A stretch of DNA of 64,000 bases from Winogradskyella costae (GTDB taxonomy: Bacteria; Bacteroidota; Bacteroidia; Flavobacteriales; Flavobacteriaceae): positions 1 through 64,000 of the forward strand of contig NZ_JABFDK010000006.1 in NCBI RefSeq assembly GCF_013403865.1. The letters are read 5' to 3'. Position 1 is the stretch's first letter; each line of letters opens with the position of its first letter. The notes under the pieces are model-generated. The model did not search any database. It was not told the DNA's origin and saw only the letters and a program-made list of their open reading frames with translations. The position numbers and the translations under genes were made by a program. This document shows positions 28,032 to 36,250 of the stretch, one piece after another.

Positions 28032-28652
28032 ATGACAGATCAAGAAAAAAAACAATATTTAGCAGAAATAGACCAAGATGTACAAAAAGCTGTAGATGGA
28101 GAATATAAACTTTATCCTGTACTACAACCAGCAAGTTGGCCAGGTGTTAAAAATGGAGCACTCTATAATGTAGAAGTTCTTGAAGATAATGATGATGATA
28201 AAATTCCTTTAGTTGTTAAATCTTATGCCGTAGAAACGCCAAATGGTTTGGTATATCTATCAAAGAAACATAAAGATTTTTTTGGAAACAGAAACTTATA
28301 TCAAGAAGCTAGCGACAACTTAGACGAGCTTGAACAAGGATTTAATTTTGAAAAAGAATTTGATAATAAAGTGTTGAGTTCAAATGGAACTCGATTTTCT
28401 AATGAAAGAGCTCTTAGTTATACACAGATGCGTATGGCTCATGATTTTTTAGAGTCAGAAGAATTATTTGTATCTATACCTAGACGTGGTAATATCCTTA
28501 TTATTCCTAAAGATTCGGACAAAGAGCTGTTAGATATGTTTTTATACGTACATAGACACAATTGGAACGATAAAACTAACCATAATGCGCATATCGCTAA
28601 TATACTTTTATACATAAAAAGTGGTAATAGAGAAGGAATCGTATATCTATAA
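28032..28652 (+). CDS. Unknown ~205-aa family, paralogue 1 of 3
   Basis: A 206-aa soluble protein, colinear with the proteins at 29646 and 30474. Shared features in order: an acidic N-terminal helix, a YPVLQPASWPGVKNGALYN-type strand, a V-T-P-N-G-L-V-Y-L strand pair, a central helix with L-D-E-L-E, NKVLSSNGTRFSNERALS, an M-A-H-D-F-L-E-S-E-E-L-F-V-S-I-P-R segment, a YVHRHNWND motif and a terminal I-V-Y-L strand. I recognise no database family. It looks like a compact immunity-type α/β fold, but no cognate toxin is nearby. It has its own dyad promoter. Confidence 0.65.
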   Translation: MTDQEKKQYLAEIDQDVQKAVDGEYKLYPVLQPASWPGVKNGALYNVEVLEDNDDDKIPLVVKSYAVETPNGLVYLSKKHKDFFGNRNLYQEASDNLDELEQGFNFEKEFDNKVLSSNGTRFSNERALSYTQMRMAHDFLESEELFVSIPRRGNILIIPKDSDKELLDMFLYVHRHNWNDKTNHNAHIANILLYIKSGNREGIVYL

Positions 28653-28663
28653 ATCTAAACGTT

Positions 28664-28684
28664 ATGTTGTAAATTTGGCAACAT
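28664..28684 (+). terminator. Weak hairpin after paralogue 1
   Basis: A 6-bp stem (ATGTTG/CAACAT) with a 9-nt loop, followed by CTTTTATT, 11 bp past the stop. It may only attenuate read-through into the SH3-like gene. Confidence 0.4.
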
Positions 28685-28747
28685 CTTTTATTCATAATAG
28701 ATAATGATATCAAGGGCTTCAATTCAAAACATTGAAACAATAAAACA

Positions 28748-29449
28748 ATGAAAAGTGCAGGTCTTAAAACGACAACGCGTAATTACTCAAAAGAAATAAG
28801 TGACAAGAATTCGTTCTTTGTCATCAATGTTTTTGGAGCTCCACTCTATGAAAAACCTTCATTAAATTCAAAACTGATAAAACGCATTGCAGTTGGAGAA
28901 AAAATTGTTGCAGAGCACATTATTGAAACAAAACAATCCATACACATTGGTGAAGGCTTTCAACTTCAGGGGGATTTTATTAAAGTAAAAAATCAAGTCT
29001 GTTCTGGATTTATTCATAGTTCAGACTTAACAATATTTAGACCTCAATTAGAGTCTATTTACAATGGTATCGTTATTCCTGATTTTAAAGGAAAAATGAT
29101 ACATAAAACTACAGATAAGAGAATTGAAACATGTAACGACAAGTCATTTGAAATTAAAGAAGAGATAATAACCTATGACCATCAAATTCATACCTATACA
29201 GATTTTGATGATTGTTTTGAGAATACCTACCTATATAAACATATGACATTAGATGAAGTCTATCATCAATTGCCTGTTCATAATCCTAAAATTGATGTCA
29301 CTTCAAAAGGAAATTTTATACTCATGCCTGAATTTATTGAAAAGAAACACAACAAATACATATTTAAAGGCATAGGTATAACACGTAATATCGCAATTAT
29401 TAAAAATCAAGACGGTCTGTTTTTAATATCATCACTAGACTGTCCGTAA
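28748..29449 (+). CDS. SH3-like domain protein
   Basis: A 233-aa protein without a signal peptide. Residues about 24-105 fit a bacterial SH3 (SH3b) fold: VFGAPLYEKPSLNSKLIKRI, then VGEKIVAEHI, FIKVKNQVCSGFIHSSDL. The rest (about 110-233) is β-rich and unassigned. It lies between two members of the ~205-aa family and has no dyad promoter of its own, so it is likely transcribed with paralogue 1. The lack of an export signal argues against a cell-wall role. Confidence 0.6.
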   Translation: MKSAGLKTTTRNYSKEISDKNSFFVINVFGAPLYEKPSLNSKLIKRIAVGEKIVAEHIIETKQSIHIGEGFQLQGDFIKVKNQVCSGFIHSSDLTIFRPQLESIYNGIVIPDFKGKMIHKTTDKRIETCNDKSFEIKEEIITYDHQIHTYTDFDDCFENTYLYKHMTLDEVYHQLPVHNPKIDVTSKGNFILMPEFIEKKHNKYIFKGIGITRNIAIIKNQDGLFLISSLDCP

Positions 29450-29488
29450 AGAACTTCAGTTTAAAACAGGCTAATCATCACAAATAAC

Positions 29489-29518
29489 AAAGGTGTTCTT
29501 ATCAATAAGATCACCTTT
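29489..29518 (+). terminator. Terminator of the SH3-like gene
   Basis: AAAGGTG and CACCTTT form a 7-bp stem continued, after a 2-nt internal loop, by CTTAT/ATAAG. A TCTTTTTT tail follows. It lies 40 bp past the stop. Confidence 0.75.
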
Positions 29519-29575
29519 TCTTTTTTAATGAAAAAGTAAAAAATCACTGTTTAGACAAACTATTGTATTTCAAAA

Positions 29576-29621
29576 TAGCTGAATACCGTGATTAAAAAAC
29601 TGAGATGTATCTCTAATTTTG
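29576..29621 (+). promoter_or_regulatory. Regulon promoter, site 4
   Basis: TAGCTGAATACCGTGA (29576-29591; the distal half-site is degenerate), 22-nt spacer without TTG, TAATTTTG (29614-29621), 24 nt to the start codon. Confidence 0.75.
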
Positions 29622-29645
29622 AAATAAATAAAAACATATAAAATT

Positions 29646-30260
29646 ATGAGTAATACCATTTACGGGCCAGAAAAAACACCTGAAGAAATAGCAAAAATAG
29701 TAGAACAAACAGAAAATGGCGATCAAAAAATCTATCCTATTTTAAAACCTGGAGACTGGGTTGGACTAAAAGCTGGAGCTTTAAGTTCTACTTTAATTCC
29801 TTCCGAAGACGGCGCTGAAGTCGTTATTGGTTACGGTATGGATACGCCAGACAACTTTGTGTTTTTAACCAAACAGCATCTCGAAACTATGGATGCCAAG
29901 CAAATTACTCAAGAAGCGTTCACTAATTTAGAAAACTATAACACCGATTTCGAATTTGTTGGAGCGTTGAACAATAAAGCCTTAGCTTCTAGTGGAAATG
30001 ACTTTTCTAGTGAACGCATTCTTTCTAAAACACACATGCAGAAAGCCCACACCATGTTAGAAGCGGAAGAGTTATTAGTGTCTATCCCTAGACGCACCTG
30101 CATGATGGTCATCTCAAGACAAGCAGATGAAGAAACCATAAATAAATTTGCATACCTACACAATCATACTTGGAATGATGATAGCTTTGGTAATGCACCT
30201 ATTACTAACGCTCTTTTTATTATAAAAGGTGGTGATATTGTAGGGCATATCCCATTGTAA
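29646..30260 (+). CDS. Unknown ~205-aa family, paralogue 2 of 3
   Basis: 204 aa, same architecture as paralogues 1 and 3: YPILKPGDWVGLKAGAL, YGMDTPDNFVFLTKQHLE, NKALASSGNDFSSERILS, AEELLVSIPRR, YLHNHTWND and a terminal IVGHIPL that is identical to that of paralogue 3 apart from one or two residues upstream. It is monocistronic, between its own dyad promoter and a strong terminator. Function unknown. Confidence 0.65.
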   Translation: MSNTIYGPEKTPEEIAKIVEQTENGDQKIYPILKPGDWVGLKAGALSSTLIPSEDGAEVVIGYGMDTPDNFVFLTKQHLETMDAKQITQEAFTNLENYNTDFEFVGALNNKALASSGNDFSSERILSKTHMQKAHTMLEAEELLVSIPRRTCMMVISRQADEETINKFAYLHNHTWNDDSFGNAPITNALFIIKGGDIVGHIPL

Positions 30261-30311
30261 TACAATCAACAAAACCTCATAACTAACCGTATTTTTAAAC
30301 TAGTTAAAACC

Positions 30312-30347
30312 AATAAAGGCATTCTAACGTTAAAGAATGTCTTTATT
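30312..30347 (+). terminator. Terminator of paralogue 2
   Basis: A 14-bp stem with one G-U pair (AATAAAGGCATTCT/AGAATGTCTTTATT), 8-nt loop, followed by TTTTT. Confidence 0.82.
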
Positions 30348-30404
30348 TTTTTATGCCTTAAGCTATTTAAGTAAGTATTACAGATAATTCATAAAATTTG
30401 CAAA

Positions 30405-30450
30405 TGGCTGAATACAGTGATAAAATTCTTTACGGGCTTCGATAATTTTG
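30405..30450 (+). promoter_or_regulatory. Regulon promoter, site 5
   Basis: TGGCTGAATACAGTGA (30405-30420), 22-nt spacer without TTG, TAATTTTG (30443-30450), then 23 nt to ATG at 30474. Its position decides the start of paralogue 3: an upstream GTG at 30417 lies inside the dyad. Confidence 0.75.
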
Positions 30451-30473
30451 TCATAAATAATAAAACAAATAAC

Positions 30474-31097
30474 ATGAAAATTAATACACTTAATAGAAAA
30501 GAAAATTTAGCAGAGATTAAAACCATCGTAGAAAAAGCAAGCCAAGGAGAATATAAAGTTTATCCTATTGTAAAAGCTGGAACTTGGGAAGGCCTAGATG
30601 GTGAAATTCTACAAACCACAGCAATAAAAGGTGATAATGAAGAGGATCCTTCTAAAATTGTTGCTGTATATGGTATAGACACACCAGATGGTTTTGTGTA
30701 CTTAACGATGGCCGATTTAGAAATTTATGATGGAACAACACTACTTAATGACGCGTATCAAAACTTAGACGATCTAGAATCTACTTTAGAATATACCGAA
30801 GCGTTAGACAATAAGGCACTTATTTCTATTGATACGTATTTTGCTAGCGAACGCGTCTTTAGCAAAGTAGAAATGACAAAAGCTCACGCTATGCTAGATT
30901 CAGAAGATTTATTTGTGTCTACATCCAAATATGGTGAACTAATGATTATTTCACAACACGCAGATAAAGAGACTAAAGATAAGTTTGCTTACCTACATAA
31001 GTACAATTGGAATGATGATGAAAATCCTAACGAACGTATCGCAGACCTTGTGTATTCAGTAACAAACTGTGACATTGTAGGACATATTCCTCTATAA
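30474..31097 (+). CDS. Unknown ~205-aa family, paralogue 3 of 3
   Basis: 207 aa from ATG at 30474 (MKINTLNRKENL). The frame is open further up to a GTG at 30417, but that codon is inside the promoter dyad, and the shorter start matches the length of the two paralogues. Shared blocks: YPIVKAGTWEGLDGE, YGIDTPDGFVYLTMADLE, NKALISIDTYFASERVFS, SEDLFVSTSK, YLHKYNWND, IVGHIPL. The arginine of the SIPRR motif is replaced by TSKYG here. Function unknown. Confidence 0.65.
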   Translation: MKINTLNRKENLAEIKTIVEKASQGEYKVYPIVKAGTWEGLDGEILQTTAIKGDNEEDPSKIVAVYGIDTPDGFVYLTMADLEIYDGTTLLNDAYQNLDDLESTLEYTEALDNKALISIDTYFASERVFSKVEMTKAHAMLDSEDLFVSTSKYGELMIISQHADKETKDKFAYLHKYNWNDDENPNERIADLVYSVTNCDIVGHIPL

Positions 31098-31122
31098 TTT
31101 TCAGAATAAAATAAAGACATAG

Positions 31123-31146
31123 TTACCGGTGTGCACGCATCGGTAA
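31123..31146 (+). terminator. Hairpin between paralogue 3 and the next gene
   Basis: A 10-bp stem including two G-U pairs (TTACCGGTGT / GCATCGGTAA) around GCAC, followed by TTATTTT. The next start codon is only 27 nt on, so downstream genes must rely on read-through or a promoter I do not see. Confidence 0.55.
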
Positions 31147-31173
31147 TTATTTTACAACTTAAACACACAACAA

Positions 31174-31548
31174 TTGAAAAATCTAGACTTCAGTATTAAC
31201 GCCAGAGTACAAAATTTAATGGTAGACATTTTTGAGTCTATAAGTACCCAAAAAAAAGCCGAAATAAAAATCAGTGAACTTTTAGATACCCGAAGTATTT
31301 TTGAACTCGTTTTTGAAATTGTAAAAACCTCTGGTTTTTATAGTGAAGATGAAAACTTCAAATTGATTAAAGCCTTAAATATTGATACTGATGAAGCTTC
31401 CAACGAAGATGCTTTATTCAATACTTGGACGACTATGGGCGCCAACCTAAACACGTCTAAAACCCAAGAGGAATTTAATGCCAAATTCGCTTTGTTTGTG
31501 CCTATTATTTTAAAACGTATGGAAGCTATTAACCGTATGTCGGCTTAA
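31174..31548 (+). CDS. Unknown helical protein with TTG start
   Basis: A 124-aa, mostly helical, acidic protein starting with TTG (MKNLDFSINARV); no ATG is available before residue 20. It follows paralogue 3 by 76 bp, with a hairpin between them, and precedes the DUF4253-like gene by 54 bp. The combination of a TTG start and an upstream hairpin suggests low expression. I recognise no domain. Confidence 0.55.
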   Translation: MKNLDFSINARVQNLMVDIFESISTQKKAEIKISELLDTRSIFELVFEIVKTSGFYSEDENFKLIKALNIDTDEASNEDALFNTWTTMGANLNTSKTQEEFNAKFALFVPIILKRMEAINRMSA

Positions 31549-31602
31549 TAGCTCATTACATTTTTAGATCTCCTAAATACCGATAGCCCAAAACAAAAAC
31601 TT

Positions 31603-32373
31603 ATGAAAATAGAAAAATTAATTAGAACTCGGGAGCCTTACCAAGAAAGGTTATTTGACAGTTTCTTAATCGAAAATATAAAATCGTACGAGGAACTTAT
31701 GGAGGTTTATCAAACCTATAAACAAAATCATCCTGACAAGACCATAATCTTAACGCTTGATGATTTAGGTCAAGCCGAATATACTAGTGGGCACGCTTGT
31801 GATTACAATTCTCTGCTGGATACAGAAGGTTATGATTTATCTGGACTTGATAAAGCGTGCTATGATGAAGATAACGAGCATTTGGGGCATTTGTCTACAC
31901 CATCTGAATATTTCATTATCAGAGAAAACTTTTTAAAACAAACAAAAGGAATTGATTTTGAAACCGTTTGTAAAAAAGACATAAGCAATTCTGAAGACGA
32001 TGTTTTAGATTTAGAAAACATTAATGAATCTCCTTTAGCATTTTTAGACCAACAGGTTGTCATGAAGATTCTTCCTGTAGAACAACCATACGAAGGACTT
32101 ACTGGGTTTCCGAATGGATATTTTGATGCCGACTTCAGTCCTTTTGAGAATTACGCGCTATCTAAACACTTATTTGAAACATATAATCTTGAACTTTTTG
32201 GAATAGGCGCTTCCTTTTTAGGGTTTATTAAAAATGACCCCTTAAAAGACAATGAATTAAAAGCATTGGTAACCGACTTGGCAAAGTTGTATAACACCAC
32301 CGAATCAGAATTTGAAAAATTAGCAGACATCATTAAAAATAAAAAGCATTTGTTTTTAAGATACACCGAATAA
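31603..32373 (+). CDS. Unknown protein with DUF4253-like C-terminal part
   Basis: A 256-aa acidic soluble protein. The C-terminal third (about 160-245; a LPVEQPYEGLTGFPNG strand, then a helix leading into YNLELFGIGASFLGFI and a last helix ALVTDLAKLYN) resembles DUF4253, a domain often found in immunity-type gene arrays. The N-terminal part is unassigned but includes a cysteine/histidine-containing segment (SGHACDYNS). The match is by eye and weak. It is the last plus-strand gene before the convergent DUF4168 gene. Confidence 0.55.
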   Translation: MKIEKLIRTREPYQERLFDSFLIENIKSYEELMEVYQTYKQNHPDKTIILTLDDLGQAEYTSGHACDYNSLLDTEGYDLSGLDKACYDEDNEHLGHLSTPSEYFIIRENFLKQTKGIDFETVCKKDISNSEDDVLDLENINESPLAFLDQQVVMKILPVEQPYEGLTGFPNGYFDADFSPFENYALSKHLFETYNLELFGIGASFLGFIKNDPLKDNELKALVTDLAKLYNTTESEFEKLADIIKNKKHLFLRYTE

Positions 32374-32526
32374 TTTGAGGATTAAAAATAGTAGATAACA
32401 AATATCTTCGTTGTTTATAAATCGAAAATTTTGGATAAATGGAATCGAATAAAGGAGATGTGCGTTCAGGTGCTTTAGTAGGAATTGAAACATTCATGAA
32501 TTTTCAATCTAAATCTTACCTAAAAC

Positions 32527-32570
32527 ATAAATGCCAGGGCTCTTGTTATATAAAGAAACCTGGCATTTAT
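32527..32570. terminator. Bidirectional hairpin between convergent genes
   Basis: ATAAATGCCAGG pairs with CCTGGCATTTAT (12 bp, 20-nt loop) between the ends of the plus-strand DUF4253-like gene and the minus-strand DUF4168 gene. In the minus direction it is followed by GTTTTA. Confidence 0.6.
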
Positions 32571-32595
32571 GCTTAAGTAGAAAAGCTAATAATCT

Positions 32596-33060
32596 TTAAG
32601 ACTTATCACTTTGACGCTTTACTATAATGGCTTGTAGTCTTTGTTGAAGACTTTGATCCGCCTGAATTTTTGCACCTATTTTCTCATAATCTTGTAAAGT
32701 GATCCCTGCAGATTCTATACTAGCTATTGCCTTTTTTTCAATTTCTGGCTGCAATTCCTCAAACTTTACAATCACATTTTCATGCTTTTCCTTTTCAGCT
32801 TCTGTAGCATCCGATTCTTGATTTGGATCCATTTCTGCCTGTTGTATTTCATTGAAACGCTCTACCTCTAACCCTTCATCCTTTATGATGGCTATCATTT
32901 TTTCTTGAGACTTCTGATTTTGTACTTGCACTTCTGTATAAGCATCAGCAAATTGACCTAATTCTTTATCTGATATGTCTTGTTCTTGGGCCATAAGACT
33001 CATGGACCCGCAAACAAACACAGCTAGAAATAAACTTTTAATTTTAGATGATTTGAACAT
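32596..33060 (-). CDS. DUF4168 family exported protein
   Basis: 154 aa. Signal peptide (1-24, cleavage after LMAQ), then a helical domain with the DUF4168 pattern: LGQFADAYTEVQVQNQKSQ, ERFNEIQQAEMD, and a closing ITLQDYEKIGAKIQAD with L-Q-Q-R-L. Family members are small exported proteins of unknown function. The gene has an ordinary TTG/TAnnTTTG promoter rather than the regulon dyad, which sets it apart from its neighbours and makes it a useful internal contrast. Confidence 0.8.
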   Translation of the reverse strand: MFKSSKIKSLFLAVFVCGSMSLMAQEQDISDKELGQFADAYTEVQVQNQKSQEKMIAIIKDEGLEVERFNEIQQAEMDPNQESDATEAEKEKHENVIVKFEELQPEIEKKAIASIESAGITLQDYEKIGAKIQADQSLQQRLQAIIVKRQSDKS

Positions 33061-33083
33061 AATTATTGAATTTAAGATTTACT

Positions 33084-33114
33084 CAAACTTATAGGTTAAA
33101 TTATTTGCCACCAA
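33084..33114 (-). promoter_or_regulatory. Standard promoter of the DUF4168 gene
   Basis: Read on the minus strand: TTG (33114-33112), a 20-nt spacer, TAAGTTTG (33091-33084), 23 nt before the start codon. This is the usual Bacteroidota -33/-7 arrangement and has no TCACTG dyad. Confidence 0.6.
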
Positions 33115-33239
33115 TTAAAACTGCACTCTTAACGTTACTTTATAATTTTTCAGACTGATTTTATAATTTTTTTAGGAAACTTCAGTCATCAAAACAAGGA
33201 ATAAATTGTTCAAGACTATATATCAAATAAAAAAGTAAA

Positions 33240-33671
33240 TTATTCGGAATAGGCTTTAATAAGTTTGTATAACGTCATTTTGGTTTTAAATAAACCTCCG
33301 TCATCGTGACGAAAAATATAAAGTGTTTTACCATCATGTCTGTCGACAAACAACAAATCTCCTTCTGAATTTTTACCAATAGTGATGCTCGCAGATAACA
33401 TTGCCATATTCCATTTTTTCCCTTTTTGATCATAACTTGTCGGTCCCATCACATCATTTAATGTAGTGGCATAAGCTCTTAAGGCACGAGCTTCGCTCAC
33501 TTCCATACCATCAATGTTTGTTAAGGAAATCATCTTCTCAAAACTAAATAGTTTAAAATCTTCATCTTCTACAGTAACCGTTATCTGTTTTTCTGTAATA
33601 AAATCTCTATAATTTTTTCTAAACAGGTTCTTAGCAAGATCAATGCTTTCTATAATAAAATCTGTACTCAT
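33240..33671 (-). CDS. Unknown SMI1/Syd-like protein, last gene of 13-gene operon
   Basis: 143 aa, soluble, α/β. The segment GDLLFVDRHDGKTLYIFRHD (about 103-122) resembles the strand pair of SMI1/KNR4 proteins, but the N-terminal half does not show the family's entry motifs, so the assignment is tentative. It is the promoter-distal gene of the minus-strand operon that starts at 41701, 20 bp after the endonuclease V-like gene. Confidence 0.5.
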   Translation of the reverse strand: MSTDFIIESIDLAKNLFRKNYRDFITEKQITVTVEDEDFKLFSFEKMISLTNIDGMEVSEARALRAYATTLNDVMGPTSYDQKGKKWNMAMLSASITIGKNSEGDLLFVDRHDGKTLYIFRHDDGGLFKTKMTLYKLIKAYSE

Positions 33672-33691
33672 AATTATATTTTTTTTTAATA

Positions 33692-34201
33692 TTAGTTCTT
33701 AGTATTTTCTTTGGTCTTTGTATCTACAATTTGTAATAGCGTCGGCATTCGGTATTTACCGTGCATACGTTCTATGGCGTTACAAACCTCATCTCTATCT
33801 GTACCAATAGAGGTCACATACAATGGTTTTTTACTTTCGCCACGAAACACTTCTTTAAATACAGAAGTTTTAGATACAAACTCAGATTTTGCAATACCTA
33901 CAACCGGAATTTTTCCTTCTAAAGCTTGGTACAAATAACCACCTAAGCCCAAGTGTTTTTCTTCTAAAATCACATAACCATCTACAATGATTAAGTCGAC
34001 TTCTTCTAGATTTACTTGTTTAAGAAGACTTAAAATACACGGTAATTCGCGTTTGTAAAAAGATCCTGGTTCGTATGGTGCTACACCTTCAATAATATCA
34101 GTATAAATTTTTGTTGGTTCGTCGTCTTCCCAATCGTTAAAACTTACCGCAATGGTTTTGGCTTTTCCGTCGTAATAATAAGTGTCAAAAGCGAGTATCA
34201 T
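33692..34201 (-). CDS. Endonuclease V-like protein
   Basis: 169 aa, shorter than E. coli Nfi (about 220). The core motifs are visible: D6 in the first strand (LAFDTYYYD), YEPGSFYKRE at 43-52 (family Y-x-P-G...RE), VDG with D74, LGLGGYL, and VVGIAKSEF with K105. In characterised endonuclease V these acidic residues bind the metal, and the Y-x-P-G wedge recognises inosine/deaminated bases in DNA or RNA. The family C-terminal histidine region seems reduced. It lies 22 bp after an AlkB-like gene in the same operon, so a nucleic-acid repair or cleavage role there is plausible. Activity is not proven by sequence. Confidence 0.75.
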   Translation of the reverse strand: MILAFDTYYYDGKAKTIAVSFNDWEDDEPTKIYTDIIEGVAPYEPGSFYKRELPCILSLLKQVNLEEVDLIIVDGYVILEEKHLGLGGYLYQALEGKIPVVGIAKSEFVSKTSVFKEVFRGESKKPLYVTSIGTDRDEVCNAIERMHGKYRMPTLLQIVDTKTKENTKN

Positions 34202-34223
34202 AAGTTCATTTTTAGTTTTGTTA

Positions 34224-35009
34224 TTAGCTAATAGGCTTTATTAAATCAGCTTTGCTAAGCGTATATTTTATCTCTGGATATGTAAAATCTAGACTTCTAT
34301 TTTCTTGACCCCGCAATTTGTAAAATTCTTTTTCTTGCGTTTCATTTGCGAGTTCCATTACTGCACCTTCTTCAAAATAAGGCTTGTTATTTTTAAATTC
34401 AATAAAGGTTTTAGAGGTTCTAAAAGTGATGCCTAACCATTTGTTATCGGCTAATTTTAGTGCTTCGCGGTTTGGGTTTTCTAAAATTATTTTATGTGAA
34501 TATTTAGCATTCATTTCCACAGAAAATAAAACAAAAGAATTGTGTGTTAATGCGATATCAAATTCTTCTTCGGTAGATTTATCTTTAATTCTGAGAATAC
34601 GAGTTGTTGCATCCGTAAGCGTTTCAGGATGTTTATAACATGAAAACAAACCAATATAAGAGTTCGGTTCTAGATCTAAATTTTGATCGGAATGATAGCC
34701 CATTTTGGTATAATTCTCGTCATATATTTCAATAAGTCCACAGTTAAAAGCTGTTTTTGGTTGATTTTCGGCTTCTAATGTGTTATTAATATGATTTAAA
34801 ATATCAAGATGATTTACAGTAAAATAATGAGCAGGAATACTAAACTTCGTTGTGGTTCTTACTACAGGAATACCTTTATCTAAGCACTTTATTATAGTAT
34901 TTCCAACGCGTCCTTTGCCTAAGGCTTCAAAACTGATTTCTTTAGATAAACATTCGAAACAATTGGTTTTTAAAGGAAGTGTCGTTTTATAAAACGGATA
35001 CGTATTCAT
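34224..35009 (-). CDS. AlkB-like 2-oxoglutarate/Fe(II) dioxygenase
   Basis: 261 aa. The double-stranded β-helix motifs are in place: FNCGLIEIYDENYTKMG leading to H106-S-D108 (iron ligands; the AlkB-type GYHSD motif), the third ligand H172 (YSHKII), and WLGITFRTSK with R197 for 2-oxoglutarate. AlkB-family enzymes oxidatively remove alkyl groups from nucleic acid bases, or modify bases. The next upstream gene encodes a second, longer protein with the same motif order, and the next downstream one an endonuclease V-like protein. Substrate unknown; a protein hydroxylase role is possible but less likely from the motif spacing. Confidence 0.72.
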   Translation of the reverse strand: MNTYPFYKTTLPLKTNCFECLSKEISFEALGKGRVGNTIIKCLDKGIPVVRTTTKFSIPAHYFTVNHLDILNHINNTLEAENQPKTAFNCGLIEIYDENYTKMGYHSDQNLDLEPNSYIGLFSCYKHPETLTDATTRILRIKDKSTEEEFDIALTHNSFVLFSVEMNAKYSHKIILENPNREALKLADNKWLGITFRTSKTFIEFKNNKPYFEEGAVMELANETQEKEFYKLRGQENRSLDFTYPEIKYTLSKADLIKPIS

Positions 35010-35026
35010 ACAATAATGCTTTCAGA

Positions 35027-36250
35027 TTAATAGATTGGTTTTTTATAATCTCCTGTATTCATACTAAAGTGAACTTTACCATAATCTACACGTTTTACGG
35101 TCTTGTTTTCTTCGTAATAAGACGTTCTTAAATCTTCTAGATTTTCGGTAACCATTGGTTCTAACTTAATCCGCTCGTCTTCATTTTTAATATAGGTTTG
35201 ACCGTTTGTATAAACAGCCTCTAGATTAGAACAGCGTATAACATACCCCATTCTAATCGGAATTAAATCGATATCTAAAACCGATGGTCTTATCTCGTGC
35301 GTGTATAATCTGTTGGTAGACAACGGAATTAAAAAGACAGAATTCGGATATAAAGTCATCGAAAATTCTTTAACTAAAGTAGCATCGTTTACAGACGATT
35401 TAAGTTTGAAAAGTAAGCGACTTAATCCGCTAGATTTACCATAAACTCTATCAAACTTATTCGTTTTAGAAGGACTCAATTTATCAAAATTAGTTGTATC
35501 ATAAAACGTACAGAAGGCAATTAAACCTTCTGTTGGCATATCTTTCGTTTTGTCGGAATGTGCTTTTATCTTCGCTTTTACATCTTTAGAATGGTCTTTA
35601 TCTTTCTTTTTATTTTCGTAAATCTGAGCTAATACGTGGTTTAATTCGGTTTCTTTTTCAAAATCAAATTTTACCGCTTCATTAATTTTGTTGACTATAT
35701 ACGTATCTGTGGCTCTAAAATTATCTGTTGGCCCTGTTAAGTTGGTAGAACATCGTAATAATTTAAAATGAAGTTGCTCTTCATTTTTAGTCGATTTTTC
35801 TTTGGTGATTTCACTTAAATAAATGCCTTTTCTTAAAGCTACAGATTGTTTGGTCGATTCTGTTAAATGTTGAAATTGATGCTCTGTCTCTATTTTAGAA
35901 AAGTAATTCTCGTCTTCAAAAAACTGACGATAAAACACACCTGCATTGTGTACATTTATTGGGACTTGTCCTTCACTAATCATCTTAAAATTTGACGTAG
36001 AATGGTTTTCGTAATGAGAAGAAAATTCTTTGATAATGAAAACGTCTTCAGATTTAACGTCTAACAAAGTTATATCTCCCAGAGCAAAAATTCGGATTGA
36101 TTTTTCTGTGTTTTCAATATCAGAAAAACGTGTTACTACACATCCGTTAAAGTTGGCTAACAAGTAATCTAATGCTTCTGATTTAGTCTCTGAAGTACTT
36201 AAATTAAGTAAAATATTTTTAGTTTTTGAGAGTACGTTTTCTATGTACAT
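35027..36250 (-). CDS. Second, divergent AlkB-like dioxygenase-fold protein
   Basis: 407 aa. The N-terminal ~190 residues are unassigned. The C-terminal part (about 195-370) aligns by eye with the neighbouring 261-aa AlkB-like protein: NHVLAQIY, KIKAHSDKTKDMP (H231, D233), GLIAFCTFYD, an NSVFLIPLSTNRLYTHEI segment with H318, and MGYVIRC with R333 and R339. All three iron ligands and the distal arginine are therefore available. Two AlkB-type proteins in tandem are unusual. The start codon overlaps the stop of the preceding gene (TAATG), so they are translationally coupled. Confidence 0.65.
   Translation of the reverse strand: MYIENVLSKTKNILLNLSTSETKSEALDYLLANFNGCVVTRFSDIENTEKSIRIFALGDITLLDVKSEDVFIIKEFSSHYENHSTSNFKMISEGQVPINVHNAGVFYRQFFEDENYFSKIETEHQFQHLTESTKQSVALRKGIYLSEITKEKSTKNEEQLHFKLLRCSTNLTGPTDNFRATDTYIVNKINEAVKFDFEKETELNHVLAQIYENKKKDKDHSKDVKAKIKAHSDKTKDMPTEGLIAFCTFYDTTNFDKLSPSKTNKFDRVYGKSSGLSRLLFKLKSSVNDATLVKEFSMTLYPNSVFLIPLSTNRLYTHEIRPSVLDIDLIPIRMGYVIRCSNLEAVYTNGQTYIKNEDERIKLEPMVTENLEDLRTSYYEENKTVKRVDYGKVHFSMNTGDYKKPIY

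Noticed and set aside
28748..29449. Cell-wall hydrolase because of the SH3-like domain
   Set aside because: No signal peptide, no catalytic NlpC/P60 or amidase domain in the chain.
30417..30473. A GTG start that would lengthen paralogue 3 by 19 residues
   Set aside because: The GTG is the last half-site of the promoter dyad, upstream of the -7 box, so it cannot be in the mRNA. The shorter form matches the paralogues.
31571..31586. TCCTAAATACCGATAG ahead of the DUF4253-like gene, similar to the regulon dyad
   Set aside because: It lacks the GTGA half-site and there is no room for a -7 box at +22 before the start codon at 31603.
32439..32576. A 45-codon open frame between the DUF4253-like and DUF4168 genes
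   Set aside because: It runs through the terminator hairpin at 32527-32570, has no recognisable protein features and no promoter signal of its own.
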